Below, one piece after another: positions 38,360 through 46,455 of a stretch of DNA of 64,000 bases. Under the pieces are notes generated by a model. It made no database searches. It saw nothing but the letters and a program-made list of their open reading frames with translations, and was not told the origin of the DNA. How positions within the stretch are numbered: position 1 is the first letter of the stretch; every line of letters begins with the position of its first letter. A program made the position numbers and the translations under genes. Source of the DNA: Sphingomonas ginkgonis (GTDB taxonomy: Bacteria > Pseudomonadota > Alphaproteobacteria > Sphingomonadales > Sphingomonadaceae); the NCBI RefSeq assembly GCF_003970925.1, contig NZ_RWJF01000001.1, positions 366,501 through 430,500 of the forward strand, given 5' to 3'.

Positions 38360-38631
38360 TGGACCAGCGGCACCACGCGGACCGCCCGCGCATGGGCCCG
38401 ACGGATGGCGACGGTCATTCGCCCGACGCGCACCGCCACGGGGTCGCGGCCGACCGGTCCAAGGTGCAGCGGTTCGACGGTGACGCCCTCGTCGAACCCG
38501 AAGTGGCGCAGGCGGCAGCCTTCCGCTTCCTCCAGCTCGTCCCAGCGAATCTCGACGACCCGCGCGCGGGCGCCGACCCGCAGTTGGTCCAGTCCGATCG
38601 CGAAAGCCTGGGTGGTCATCGGCGCCGTCAT
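38356..38631 (-). CDS. feoA: Ferrous iron transport protein FeoA
   Basis: 91-residue SH3-like cytoplasmic protein that supports FeoB. The conserved GCRLRHFGFDEGVTVEPLH and the final AVRVVPL segment are visible. No Shine-Dalgarno lies before the ATG at 38631, where a Fur box abuts the start codon almost directly, so either the mRNA is leaderless or the ATG four codons inside (38619) is used. It heads the feoAB unit. Confidence 0.9.
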   Translation of the reverse strand: MTAPMTTQAFAIGLDQLRVGARARVVEIRWDELEEAEGCRLRHFGFDEGVTVEPLHLGPVGRDPVAVRVGRMTVAIRRAHARAVRVVPLVQ

Positions 38632-38633
38632 TT

Positions 38634-38652
38634 GCGAGTGATTATCATTAAC
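38634..38652 (-). promoter_or_regulatory. Fur box upstream of feoA
   Basis: The minus-strand 19-mer starting GTTAATGATAATCAC agrees with the Fur consensus GATAATGATAATCATTATC at 15 of 19 positions. It ends two bases before the feoA ATG. Iron-loaded Fur bound here would block feoAB transcription. Confidence 0.75.
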
Positions 38653-38687
38653 TGTTGGGAAGCGCCAGTGATTCCCTGTTCATCCTG

Positions 38688-39341
38688 TCAGCGTGCAGGA
38701 TAGCGCAGTCGACCGAGGAACCGGCTGAGGCTCGGGCGCCGGATGGCATTCGCGGACCAGCCAGACTTCCACTTCTCGAACTGCATGACATTCTCGATTC
38801 GGCGGTCGAGAAAGGCGCGGGTTTCGCCGTATCCCTCGCTCTCGTCGGTCAGCAGCGCGAGCAGGGTCGAGCCGTAGACGGCGGACAGGGTCGTCCGCTT
38901 GGTGTAATGATTATAGTCGGTCGCCGTGTCGCCGGCGAGGCGCCACATCAGGTTCGCGCTGTTCCACGAAGTACGCAGCGCGGTCGGGACGTTCTGCGGC
39001 AGCGCAAGTATCGACAGGGCACTGCGGAGCGCCTCGCGCGTCGCCGCGGCCTGTTCGATGCGGAACCAAACGAGTTCGGTGATCCGCTGGCGGATCGACA
39101 GCGCGGCGATCCGTTCGGGCGGGAAGGCGGCGACCATCGCCAAGTCGATGCTTTCGATCCAGGCGCTAACGAGATCGAGTGGCCGGGCCCCGAGCGCGAG
39201 CCGGGCCTGGGCCACCGGTACTTCGGCCTGACCCGCCGCGGAATCGACCGCCTCCTCGGTCCAACCGTCGAACACGGCGTTTTCGGCGACCAGCGGGGCG
39301 AGGCGGAGGCGCAGGGCGGCAAGCGGGGTCATCTCGGCCAT
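38688..39341 (-). CDS. COQ9-family ubiquinone biosynthesis protein
   Basis: 217-residue protein of the COQ9 family, lipid-binding TetR-fold proteins that present ubiquinone intermediates to COQ7-type hydroxylases; found in mitochondria and alphaproteobacteria. The core RITELVWFRIEQAAATREALRSA and the DTATDYNHYTKRTTLSAVYGST motif (about 145-167) are diagnostic. The frame continues upstream over EamA but the ATG at 39341 fits the family start. A ubiH-type hydroxylase is 6 kb away. Confidence 0.9.
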   Translation of the reverse strand: MAEMTPLAALRLRLAPLVAENAVFDGWTEEAVDSAAGQAEVPVAQARLALGARPLDLVSAWIESIDLAMVAAFPPERIAALSIRQRITELVWFRIEQAAATREALRSALSILALPQNVPTALRTSWNSANLMWRLAGDTATDYNHYTKRTTLSAVYGSTLLALLTDESEGYGETRAFLDRRIENVMQFEKWKSGWSANAIRRPSLSRFLGRLRYPAR

Positions 39342-39346
39342 GAAGG

Positions 39347-40234
39347 TCAAGTGGCGCCTCGCCCGCGCGGTTGCAAGCGGACCAGCACCAGCGCGGCGGC
39401 GATCGCCACCATCCCGGCGAAGTCGGCGGCGCTTAGACGCTCGCCATAGGCGATCCATCCGACCAGCGCGGAAATGGCCGGCTGGGTGAGCAGCGCGAGG
39501 CCGACCACCAGCGGCGGAAAGGTGCCGATGGCATAGACCAGCAGACCTTGGCCGATCACCTGGCTCGATAGCGCGAAGATCAGCAGCGGGGTCCAGTCGT
39601 GCGGGACGATCCGCTCGCCGATCGCCAGACACAGCGGCAACAGCATGGCCGCGCTGAACAGGCTGGAGAGGACGAGAACGGGGAGTGGCGGGAGCTCGGC
39701 CCGCGCCCGCTCGATGAAGATCAGATACCCGGTGTAGAGCAGGCCGGCGATCAGGGTCAGCAGATCGCCATGAAGATAGCGCACGTCTAGCTCGTAGCTG
39801 CTTGCCATCAGCAGGGCCGTGCCCGCGCCGGCGAGCAGCAGCGCGGCTCCTTGCAGCCGCGATGGCCAGCGCCGCGCCAGCCAGAGGCCGTAAGCGGCGA
39901 AGCCGAAGCTGGCGAAATTGCCGAACAGCGCGCTGTTGCCGAGCTTGGTCATGCGAATGCCGACGTTCCAGCTGGCAAGGTCGGCGGCGTAGAAGAGCGC
40001 GCCGATGGCGATCGCCACGACCAGCGCGCGCCGCGGCCAGTGCGCCGGCTGCCCGGTGACGCGGGCGAGCAGGAACAGCACCGGCAGCGCGAGGCTGAGC
40101 CGCCAGAAACCCGCTGCGACTGGCCCCGTGTCGGCCAGCCGGACCAGCCAGGGCCCGAAGGCCAGCGCCACATTGCCGAGAAGCAGCGCGGCGAAGGCAA
40201 GCGGGTGCGGCTTGGCGGGATCTCGCGGGTTCAC
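39347..40234 (-). CDS. EamA-family (DMT superfamily) transporter
   Basis: 295-residue inner-membrane carrier with ten predicted helices arranged as two EamA repeats (about 12-140 and 155-290). The family exports metabolites or takes up amino acids, bases or sugars; no substrate can be assigned. It lies five bases upstream of COQ9 and is probably co-transcribed with it. Confidence 0.88.
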   Translation of the reverse strand: MNPRDPAKPHPLAFAALLLGNVALAFGPWLVRLADTGPVAAGFWRLSLALPVLFLLARVTGQPAHWPRRALVVAIAIGALFYAADLASWNVGIRMTKLGNSALFGNFASFGFAAYGLWLARRWPSRLQGAALLLAGAGTALLMASSYELDVRYLHGDLLTLIAGLLYTGYLIFIERARAELPPLPVLVLSSLFSAAMLLPLCLAIGERIVPHDWTPLLIFALSSQVIGQGLLVYAIGTFPPLVVGLALLTQPAISALVGWIAYGERLSAADFAGMVAIAAALVLVRLQPRGRGAT

Positions 40235-40276
40235 CGTCGCGCCCTAGGCACGGCCGCCCGCCGCGCCAACCGAAAA

Positions 40277-40302
40277 GGAACGGCGGCATGGCGTCGCGCA
40301 TT
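40277..40302 (+). promoter_or_regulatory. Weak EcfG-like promoter before the SOUL gene
   Basis: GGAAC (40277-40281), 17 bases, CATT (40299-40302): perfect -35 and spacer but one -10 mismatch to CGTT. It is 35 bases upstream of the SOUL start. This is a candidate only. Confidence 0.3.
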
Positions 40303-40337
40303 GTTCGCCTGAGGGCGACGGAACGAAGGGGCAAGTC

Positions 40338-40961
40338 ATGCGCAAGGCAGTCATCGGCGGAGCAGCGGCAGCCGGAGCAGCGCTGCTCGGCGCGGCCGCC
40401 ATCTACTATTTTCGCGAGAAAGAAACGCCTGGGCCGACCTATCGCGTTCTGCGCAGCGAAGGGGAGCTGGAGATCCGGTCCTATCCCGCACTGACCGTCG
40501 CCGAGACGGTGGTGCAGGGCCCGCGCAAGCGCGCGCTCGGCGAAGGCTTCCGCCGGCTCGCCGACTATATCTTCGCCAAGTCGCGGGCCGGCGAGGCGCT
40601 CCCGATGACCGTTCCGGTCCTGCAGGAATCGGCCGAGCACGACACGCCGATGTTCTTCGACGACACTGCCGAGGGCGGCTGGCGCGTGCGGTTCGTCATG
40701 CCCGACGGACGAAGCGAGGAGAACCTCCCGGATCCGCCGGCCGAGATCGAGCTGGTGCTGGTGGCCGAACGGCGGGTCGGCGCGATCCGCTTCTCGGGCG
40801 TGGCGTCGGACGACAAGCTGACGGTCCACGAGGACCTGCTGCGCGGCTGGCTGACCCGGCTCGGCGAAGCGCCTGCCGCCGAGCCCGAATATGCCTTCTA
40901 CAACTCGCCGATGATCCCGCCGCCGCTGCGCCGCTGCGAGGTTCTGCTGCCGCTCAGCTAA
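40338..40961 (+). CDS. SOUL family haem-binding protein
   Basis: 207-residue protein with an N-terminal membrane anchor or signal (about 6-25) and a SOUL/HBP domain (about 35-207) with EIRSYP, PMTVPVL (about 89-95) and FYNSPMIPP near the end. SOUL proteins bind haem or other tetrapyrroles. It is probably tethered on the periplasmic side. It overlaps the convergent ribH by 8 bases. Confidence 0.9.
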   Translation: MRKAVIGGAAAAGAALLGAAAIYYFREKETPGPTYRVLRSEGELEIRSYPALTVAETVVQGPRKRALGEGFRRLADYIFAKSRAGEALPMTVPVLQESAEHDTPMFFDDTAEGGWRVRFVMPDGRSEENLPDPPAEIELVLVAERRVGAIRFSGVASDDKLTVHEDLLRGWLTRLGEAPAAEPEYAFYNSPMIPPPLRRCEVLLPLS

Positions 40962-41373
40962 AGCGGTTGCGAAGTTCGAACAGGGCGATCGCGGCCTTCG
41001 CCGCTCCGCCGCCCTTGTCGGACTGAGCGGGATCGGCCCGGACAATCGCCTGCGCTTCGTTTTCGACCGTCAGCACGCCGTTGCCGACCGCCAGCCCGTC
41101 GAGCGTCAGCGCCATGACCCCGCGGGCGCTCTCCTCGGCGACGATCTCGAAGTGATAGGTTTCGCCGCGGATCACCACGCCGAGCGCAACGAAGGCGTCG
41201 AATCGCCCGCTCTCCGCCGCCAGAGCAATGGCGCCGGGGAGCTCCAACGCTCCGGGAACGGTCACCGTTTCGTGGCTGTGTCCCCCGGCCTCGATCGCTC
41301 CGCGCGCGCCTGCCAGCAGCATGTCGTTGAGATGGCCGTAGAAGCGCGCCTCGACGATCAGCACATGCGCCAT
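40954..41373 (-). CDS. ribH: 6,7-dimethyl-8-ribityllumazine synthase
   Basis: 139-residue enzyme that joins 5-amino-6-ribitylaminouracil and dihydroxybutanone phosphate, the penultimate step of riboflavin synthesis; it assembles as pentamers or icosahedra. The [12 protein letters not shown] and [14 protein letters not shown] segments are the substrate-binding signatures. Its ATG shares one base with the ribB stop (TGATG), so the genes are coupled. Final gene of the ribE-ribB-ribH unit. Confidence 0.95.
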   Translation of the reverse strand: MAHVLIVEARFYGHLNDMLLAGARGAIEAGGHSHETVTVPGALELPGAIALAAESGRFDAFVALGVVIRGETYHFEIVAEESARGVMALTLDGLAVGNGVLTVENEAQAIVRADPAQSDKGGGAAKAAIALFELRNRFS

Positions 41374-42650
41374 CAGTTCACTCCCTCGATCGGACGCTCT
41401 TCGACGATGCTCAGCCCGTAACCGGCGAGTCCGACCGGCGAGTGGCGGGTGTTGGTGAGCAGGATCATTTCATGGATGCCGAGCGCCGCGAGGATCTGCG
41501 CCCCGGTGCCGTAGCTGCGGAGCATCTCACCCTCGGCGGCGCTGCCCTGGCGGCCGACCTTGCGCGAGAGAAAGGACGGGTCCGATCCCCACAGCGTGAC
41601 GAGCACGCCCGAGCCGTGCGTCTCGATCATCCGCATCGCGCCCTGAAGCAGCCCGGCGCGCGGGCCCTGCTCGCCAAGCGTGTCGGCGAAGAAGTCGAGC
41701 CCGTGCATCCGCACCAGCGTCGGCGTGTCCGGTTCGATCCGGCCCAGCACCAGCGCCAGCTGCTCGACCCCCGACGCCTTGTCGCGGAAAACCTGCGCCT
41801 GCCACTCGGTCCCGCTGGCGCTGCGGAAGCCATCGGTCGCGACCCGTTCGACCATATGGTCGTGCTTGAGTCTGTAGGCGATCAGGTCGCGGATCGTACC
41901 GATCTTGAGCCCATGCTGGCGGGCGAAATCCATTAGGTCGTCGAGGCGGGCCATGGTCCCGTCCTCGCGCATGATCTCGCAGATGACCCCGGACGGGTTG
42001 AGACCGGCGAGGCGCGAAACGTCGACCGCCGCCTCGGTATGACCGGCCCGGACCAGCACGCCGCCCGGGCGGGCAATCAGCGGAAAGACATGGCCGGGAG
42101 AGACCACCGCGTCAGGGCCGTTACCCGAATCGATCGCTACCGCGACGGTGCGCGCGCGATCGGCCGCGCTGATGCCGGTGCTGATTCCTTCGCGCGCCTC
42201 GATCGAAACCGTGAAGGCTGTCTCGTTGCGGCTGCGATTGTGCTGGCTCATCGGCTTGAGTTCAAGCTGCTCGGAGCGCTCCTTCGTGATCGCCAGACAG
42301 ATCAGCCCGCGCCCGTGTCGCGCCATGAAATTGATCGCGTCCGGCGTCGCCATCTGCCCGGGGATGATGAGGTCGCCCTCATTCTCCCGGTCGGCATCGT
42401 CGACCAGAATGTACATCCGGCCGTTGCACGCCTCGTTGATAATCGCCTCGGCGCCCACCAGCACATCAGTGGTGCCGCGCTGGATCAGCTTTTCCAGCCG
42501 GGTCAGCGTATCGGCGGTCGGGTTCCAGTCCGGCTGGCCAAGCTTGCGCAGGGAATTAGGATGAAGCCCGGCAGCCCGTGCCAGCCCGGCCCGGCTGATC
42601 TCGCCGGTGGCGATGATGGCGTTAAGCCGTTCGATGAGCGACTGCGACAT
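41373..42650 (-). CDS. ribB: 3,4-dihydroxy-2-butanone-4-phosphate synthase with N-terminal HTH and degenerate GCH2 domain
   Basis: 425-residue protein with three parts. Residues 1-55 form an XRE-like helix-turn-helix ([20 protein letters not shown]). Residues about 60-260 form RibB with [10 protein letters not shown] (84-93) and the HTEAAVDV segment, making dihydroxybutanone phosphate from ribulose 5-phosphate. Residues about 265-425 resemble GTP cyclohydrolase II but lack all three zinc cysteines and contain no cysteine at all, so that domain is probably inactive. A canonical ribA is encoded 9 kb away. Coupled to ribH. Confidence 0.93.
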   Translation of the reverse strand: MSQSLIERLNAIIATGEISRAGLARAAGLHPNSLRKLGQPDWNPTADTLTRLEKLIQRGTTDVLVGAEAIINEACNGRMYILVDDADRENEGDLIIPGQMATPDAINFMARHGRGLICLAITKERSEQLELKPMSQHNRSRNETAFTVSIEAREGISTGISAADRARTVAVAIDSGNGPDAVVSPGHVFPLIARPGGVLVRAGHTEAAVDVSRLAGLNPSGVICEIMREDGTMARLDDLMDFARQHGLKIGTIRDLIAYRLKHDHMVERVATDGFRSASGTEWQAQVFRDKASGVEQLALVLGRIEPDTPTLVRMHGLDFFADTLGEQGPRAGLLQGAMRMIETHGSGVLVTLWGSDPSFLSRKVGRQGSAAEGEMLRSYGTGAQILAALGIHEMILLTNTRHSPVGLAGYGLSIVEERPIEGVN

Positions 42651-42694
42651 GGGCCAGCCGTATCACATCCAAATGTGTGTGTCGCGACCAAAGA

Positions 42695-43309
42695 TCAGCT
42701 AGTCTGCTGTGATCTGCTGATGGTTATGCGGTCAATATAGCGAGCAATCACATCAATCTCGACATTCAGCTGGCAGCCAGCCTCCGCACCACCCAACGTC
42801 GTTTCCTGCGCTGTGTGCGGAATGACGTTGACCGCGAACCGCGTCTCTTCCGCTTCGTCTTGGATGCCATTGACGGTAAGCGAGACGCCGTCGAGGGTGA
42901 CCGAACCCTTGGCGGCGACGTAGCGGCCCAGGTCGGGGCTGATGGCAAGCTCGATCCGTCGGCTGTCGCCTTCGGGAGAGACCCCAACAACGGTCGCAAG
43001 CCCATCGACATGCCCCGTCACGAGATGACCGCCGAGTTCGTCTCCCAGCCGCATCGCGCGCTCAAGGTTGAGCCGGGCACCTACTCGCCACTGTCCGGGC
43101 GCGGTCCGCGACAGCGTCTCGCCGGAGACGTCGACCGCGAACCAGTCGTCGCCCTTGTCGACCACGGTCAGGCAGACGCCCGAGCAGGAGATCGACGCGC
43201 CGAGATCAACCGACGCCATGTCATAATCACAGCCAATCACGAGCCGAGGGTCGCCCCGCTGCTCGACGCTGCGGACCGTTCCGACGCTGGTGACAATGCC
43301 GGTAAACAT
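42695..43309 (-). CDS. ribE: Riboflavin synthase, alpha chain
   Basis: 204-residue enzyme that dismutates two lumazine molecules to riboflavin. It opens with MFTGIV and has the two-fold repeated lumazine-binding domain (GASISCSGVCLTV and GSVTLDGVSLTVN). Thirteen extra in-frame codons upstream lack family resemblance, so the ATG at 43309 is chosen. It heads the ribE-ribB-ribH cluster, with ribD absent, and no FMN-riboswitch fold is visible in the short gap to the tRNA. Confidence 0.96.
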   Translation of the reverse strand: MFTGIVTSVGTVRSVEQRGDPRLVIGCDYDMASVDLGASISCSGVCLTVVDKGDDWFAVDVSGETLSRTAPGQWRVGARLNLERAMRLGDELGGHLVTGHVDGLATVVGVSPEGDSRRIELAISPDLGRYVAAKGSVTLDGVSLTVNGIQDEAEETRFAVNVIPHTAQETTLGGAEAGCQLNVEIDVIARYIDRITISRSQQTS

Positions 43310-43350
43310 GCGCGCGGTTCCTAGTGAAGGCGGATCCGGCCGCGACACGC

Positions 43351-43425
43351 TGGAGCGGGCGAAGGGATTCGAACCCTCGACCCCAACCTTGGCAAGGTTG
43401 TGCTCTACCCCTGAGCTACGCCCGC
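43351..43425 (-). tRNA. tRNA-Gly (anticodon GCC)
   Basis: 75 bases including an encoded CCA. Acceptor GCGGGCG/CGCCCGC pairs fully, the anticodon stem CAACC/GGTTG encloses TTGCCAA with anticodon GCC, and the T-arm loop is TTCGAAT. The D-arm GCTC/GAGC is intact. It reads the frequent GGC and GGT glycine codons. Confidence 0.97.
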
Positions 43426-43555
43426 TCTGGCGAAAGGCCGGAAGGACCGGCCGGGTGAGGCGGCGCGCCTAGCACGCGTTTCGCGGCCCGCGCAACCCTC
43501 CTTGTGGCATCGCCCCCTCGCGCTCATATGGCCGACGAACAATGAGGGAGTGAGC

Positions 43556-44464
43556 GTGGCGACTCTGGGTCTGAACGAGGCGGAACGCGCGGCGGTCGAG
43601 CGCTTCGAGCGCGAGGTGATGACGCCGTCGATGTCCAGCCTGGTTGTGCTTCAGTTCACCGCCAGCTGGTGCGGTCCCTGCAAGCAGCTGTCCCCGATCC
43701 TCGAAAAGGTCACGGCCGAGCTCGCGCCACAAGGCGTTCAGCTGGTCAGGATCGACATCGACGAACAGCGCATCATCGCCGACCAGTTCCGCATCCAGTC
43801 GGTGCCAACCGTCTATGCGCTGTACCGCGGCCAGCCGGTCGGCGATCTCACGCCCTATCGGAGTGAGGGCCAGCTCCGGCAGATCCTCGAGCAGCTCGTC
43901 GGACGTCTTGGCGTCAAGGGTGAGGCACAGGCGCTGGAGGCGCAGGTCGACCCGCTGCTGCAGATGGCCGAGCAGGTACTGGAGGACGGCGACGCACCCC
44001 GCGCGGAGAACATCCTGCGCCAGGTGCTGGAGCTCGCCCCCTACCATCCCGAGGTCAATGCGGCGCTCGCCCGCGCCCTGGTTGCCCAGCAGCGCGGCGA
44101 CGAAGCACGCGCCCTGCTCGACGGGCTCGACGAGAAGACCCGGAAGGATCCGGCCGTTGCTCGGGCGAGGGCTGCTTTGGAGCTCGCGTCCGCAGCGCCC
44201 GTCGGCGATTCAGCCGAACTCGAGGCGCGCGCCGCGGCCAACCCCGATGACCTTGACACCCAGTTTGAGCTGGCCCAGGCGCAGATAGCGGCGGGCGATC
44301 GCGACCGGGCGGCCGACCTGCTGCTGGAGATCGTCGGCAAGGACCGGGAGTGGCGCGAAGGCGAGGCGCGGCAGCGCTTCCTCCAGCTGCTCGAGGCGCA
44401 GGGTCTCGGTGACCCGTGGAGTCGCAACCAGCGCCGCCGCCTGTCGGCCCTGCTCTTCACATGA
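43556..44464 (+). CDS. Thioredoxin-TPR chaperedoxin (CnoX/YbbN-like)
   Basis: 302-residue protein. The thioredoxin domain (about 10-120) has an active CGPC at 39-42 and a VPTVYAL cis-Pro region; the C-terminal half (about 125-300) is built of TPR-like helices. CnoX proteins hold unfolding clients and pass them to GroEL under oxidative stress. The CGPC site is redox-competent. A GTG at 43556 is chosen because GAGGGAG lies five bases before it. The stop overlaps the next gene (ATGA). Confidence 0.9.
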   Translation: MATLGLNEAERAAVERFEREVMTPSMSSLVVLQFTASWCGPCKQLSPILEKVTAELAPQGVQLVRIDIDEQRIIADQFRIQSVPTVYALYRGQPVGDLTPYRSEGQLRQILEQLVGRLGVKGEAQALEAQVDPLLQMAEQVLEDGDAPRAENILRQVLELAPYHPEVNAALARALVAQQRGDEARALLDGLDEKTRKDPAVARARAALELASAAPVGDSAELEARAAANPDDLDTQFELAQAQIAAGDRDRAADLLLEIVGKDREWREGEARQRFLQLLEAQGLGDPWSRNQRRRLSALLFT

Positions 44465-45093
44465 GCCGGATTCAGATCCCGATCTTCCCGCTGGCCGGCG
44501 CGCTGCTGTTCCCGCGCGCGCAGCTTCCGCTCCACATCTTCGAGCCGCGCTACCGTGAGATGGTTCGCGATGCGGCCGCCGGGCCGGGCCGGATCGGGAT
44601 GATCCAGCCGTCGAGCCTCGCCGACGGGCCGGAGCGCCCGCCGATCGCGGCCGTCGGTTGCCTCGGCGAGCTGGTCAACGTCGAGGAGCTCGACGACGGG
44701 CGCTTCAACATCGTCCTCCAGGGTTCTCACCGCTTTCGCGTGGTCGACGAGCTGTCGGTCGACACCGCCTACCGCCAGGCGGACGTAGAGCTGGGCCTGT
44801 TCGACGACGAGGAGCCCTCACCCCTCAGTATCGCCCGCCGAGCGTCGGTCGAGGAGGAAGCGCGCCGATTGGGCGACGCGATGGGGCTGACGGTCGACTG
44901 GAACGCGGTGAACCGGCTCGACGACGAAATGCTGGTCAATGCCATTGCCCAGGTCGCGCCCTTCGATCTCGGGGCCAAGCAGGCGCTGCTGGAAGCGGTA
45001 TCGCTCCACGACCGGGCCGACCTGCTGGTGCAGCTGATGCAGTTTCAACGGCTCGCGCTGACCGGGTTCGAAACCCAGCCGACGCTGCAGTAG
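44461..45093 (+). CDS. LON substrate-binding domain protein
   Basis: 210-residue protein consisting of the N-terminal domain of LON protease alone (PIFPLAGALLFPRAQLPLHIFEPRY, about 6-31), without ATPase or peptidase. Such stand-alone proteins are widespread and may recognise substrates. Translationally coupled to the chaperedoxin gene, which fits a role in protein quality control, an inference. Confidence 0.9.
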   Translation: MSRIQIPIFPLAGALLFPRAQLPLHIFEPRYREMVRDAAAGPGRIGMIQPSSLADGPERPPIAAVGCLGELVNVEELDDGRFNIVLQGSHRFRVVDELSVDTAYRQADVELGLFDDEEPSPLSIARRASVEEEARRLGDAMGLTVDWNAVNRLDDEMLVNAIAQVAPFDLGAKQALLEAVSLHDRADLLVQLMQFQRLALTGFETQPTLQ

Positions 45094-45096
45094 CGG

Positions 45097-46317
45097 CTAG
45101 ACCGGCAGCCCGCGCAGGAGCAGCGGGAGGTCGCCCGAGGTGCCCCGGGCTTCCGCCATCATCCGGTCCTTGATGGGCGCAACCCGGTCGATGACGCTCA
45201 TTCCCAGTCGGCGGATCGCGGACGCGGTCCGGCCGGGAATACTGTAGACTCGGGTCAGGCTATCGGTCGCCATCGCGACGCTGAGCGAATCGAGGCTGCG
45301 CCAGCGCTGATAGCGGTCGAGCAGCTGGCGATCGCCGAGGTCGAGTCCGAGCCGCGCCCCCTCGACCAGCACCTGCGCGAGCGCCGCGGCATCGCGAAAG
45401 CCGAGGTTCACGCCCTGCCCGGCGATGGGGTGAATGCCGTGGGCCGAATCGCCGACCAGCGCCAGCCGCCGGTCCGTGATCCGCGCGGCATGGTGGAAGC
45501 CGAGCGGGTAGGTCGAACGTGGCGAGAGCATCTCGACGGCACCCAGGAAGCCGCCCATCGCCCGGTGCACCTCGGCCGCAAAGTCGGCGTCGGACAGCGA
45601 CAGCCAGCCTTCGGTGTCCTGCCGCGGCACCGACCACACCAGCGCCGACCGGTGCCGGCCATCGCGATCGTTCATCGGCAGCAGCGCAAAGGGACCGGAC
45701 GGAAAAAAGATTTCCCACGCGATATTCTCGTGCGGCTCTTCGTGCGCGAAGGTCGAGACGATCGCCGAATGATCGTAGCGCCAGCGAGCGAAGCGGATCC
45801 CGGCCTGCTCGCGGGTGGGCGAGCGACGGCCCTCGGCGGCGACGAGCAGCGGCGCGCTGAGCTGGCGACCATCCTGCAGCGACACGGTGACGCCATGCTC
45901 GGCGCGCTCGACCCGCGCCGGACTCGCCTTCCACATCAGCCAGAGATGGCGACCGACTTCTGCCCGGGCGCGGAGCGCGGCGCGGAGCTGCCGATTTTCG
46001 TACATGAAGCCGAGTGGCTCATCGTCGTCCGCGTCCGGGGCGAAGGTCAGCCCGCCAGGCTGAAGCCCGTCGGCGACCTTGATCGCGCGGATGGGGCATC
46101 CCGCTTCCGCGAAATGCTCCGACACGCCGGTGACGTCGAACATCCGCCGGCTCGAGGAGGAGACCGCACTGGTGCGTCCATCGAACCCAGCCGCGCCCTG
46201 CTGCTCGGGATCGGCAGGATCGACCACGATCGCCGACAATCCGCTCGCGTCGAGCGCGGCGGCGAGCGACAGGCCGACCAGCCCGCCGCCGAGAATGATC
46301 ACGTCCGCACGGTCCAT
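45097..46317 (-). CDS. UbiH/COQ6-family FAD-dependent hydroxylase
   Basis: 406-residue flavoprotein monooxygenase of ubiquinone ring hydroxylation. The N-terminal dinucleotide motif ([15 protein letters not shown], 7-21) and C-terminal FAD motif ([16 protein letters not shown], about 286-301) are intact. Which ring position it modifies cannot be read. It is divergent from ftsK and convergent with the LON-domain gene. Confidence 0.93.
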   Translation of the reverse strand: MDRADVIILGGGLVGLSLAAALDASGLSAIVVDPADPEQQGAAGFDGRTSAVSSSSRRMFDVTGVSEHFAEAGCPIRAIKVADGLQPGGLTFAPDADDDEPLGFMYENRQLRAALRARAEVGRHLWLMWKASPARVERAEHGVTVSLQDGRQLSAPLLVAAEGRRSPTREQAGIRFARWRYDHSAIVSTFAHEEPHENIAWEIFFPSGPFALLPMNDRDGRHRSALVWSVPRQDTEGWLSLSDADFAAEVHRAMGGFLGAVEMLSPRSTYPLGFHHAARITDRRLALVGDSAHGIHPIAGQGVNLGFRDAAALAQVLVEGARLGLDLGDRQLLDRYQRWRSLDSLSVAMATDSLTRVYSIPGRTASAIRRLGMSVIDRVAPIKDRMMAEARGTSGDLPLLLRGLPV

Positions 46318-46455
46318 GGCCTCCCTCTGTCACCCCGGACGCGGCGACGCAATCCGGCCACAGCCCGGCGCTCGCGATCGCTGGCTCGCCGCTCATCCTT
46401 GACCCCCGAGTCCGCCGCAAGGCATTGTGACGCCACGAGTTGGGGAGGGATGGTG

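Noticed and set aside
43310..43350. FMN riboswitch before ribE
   Set aside because: Only about 40 bases separate ribE from tRNA-Gly and no RFN-element core is visible.
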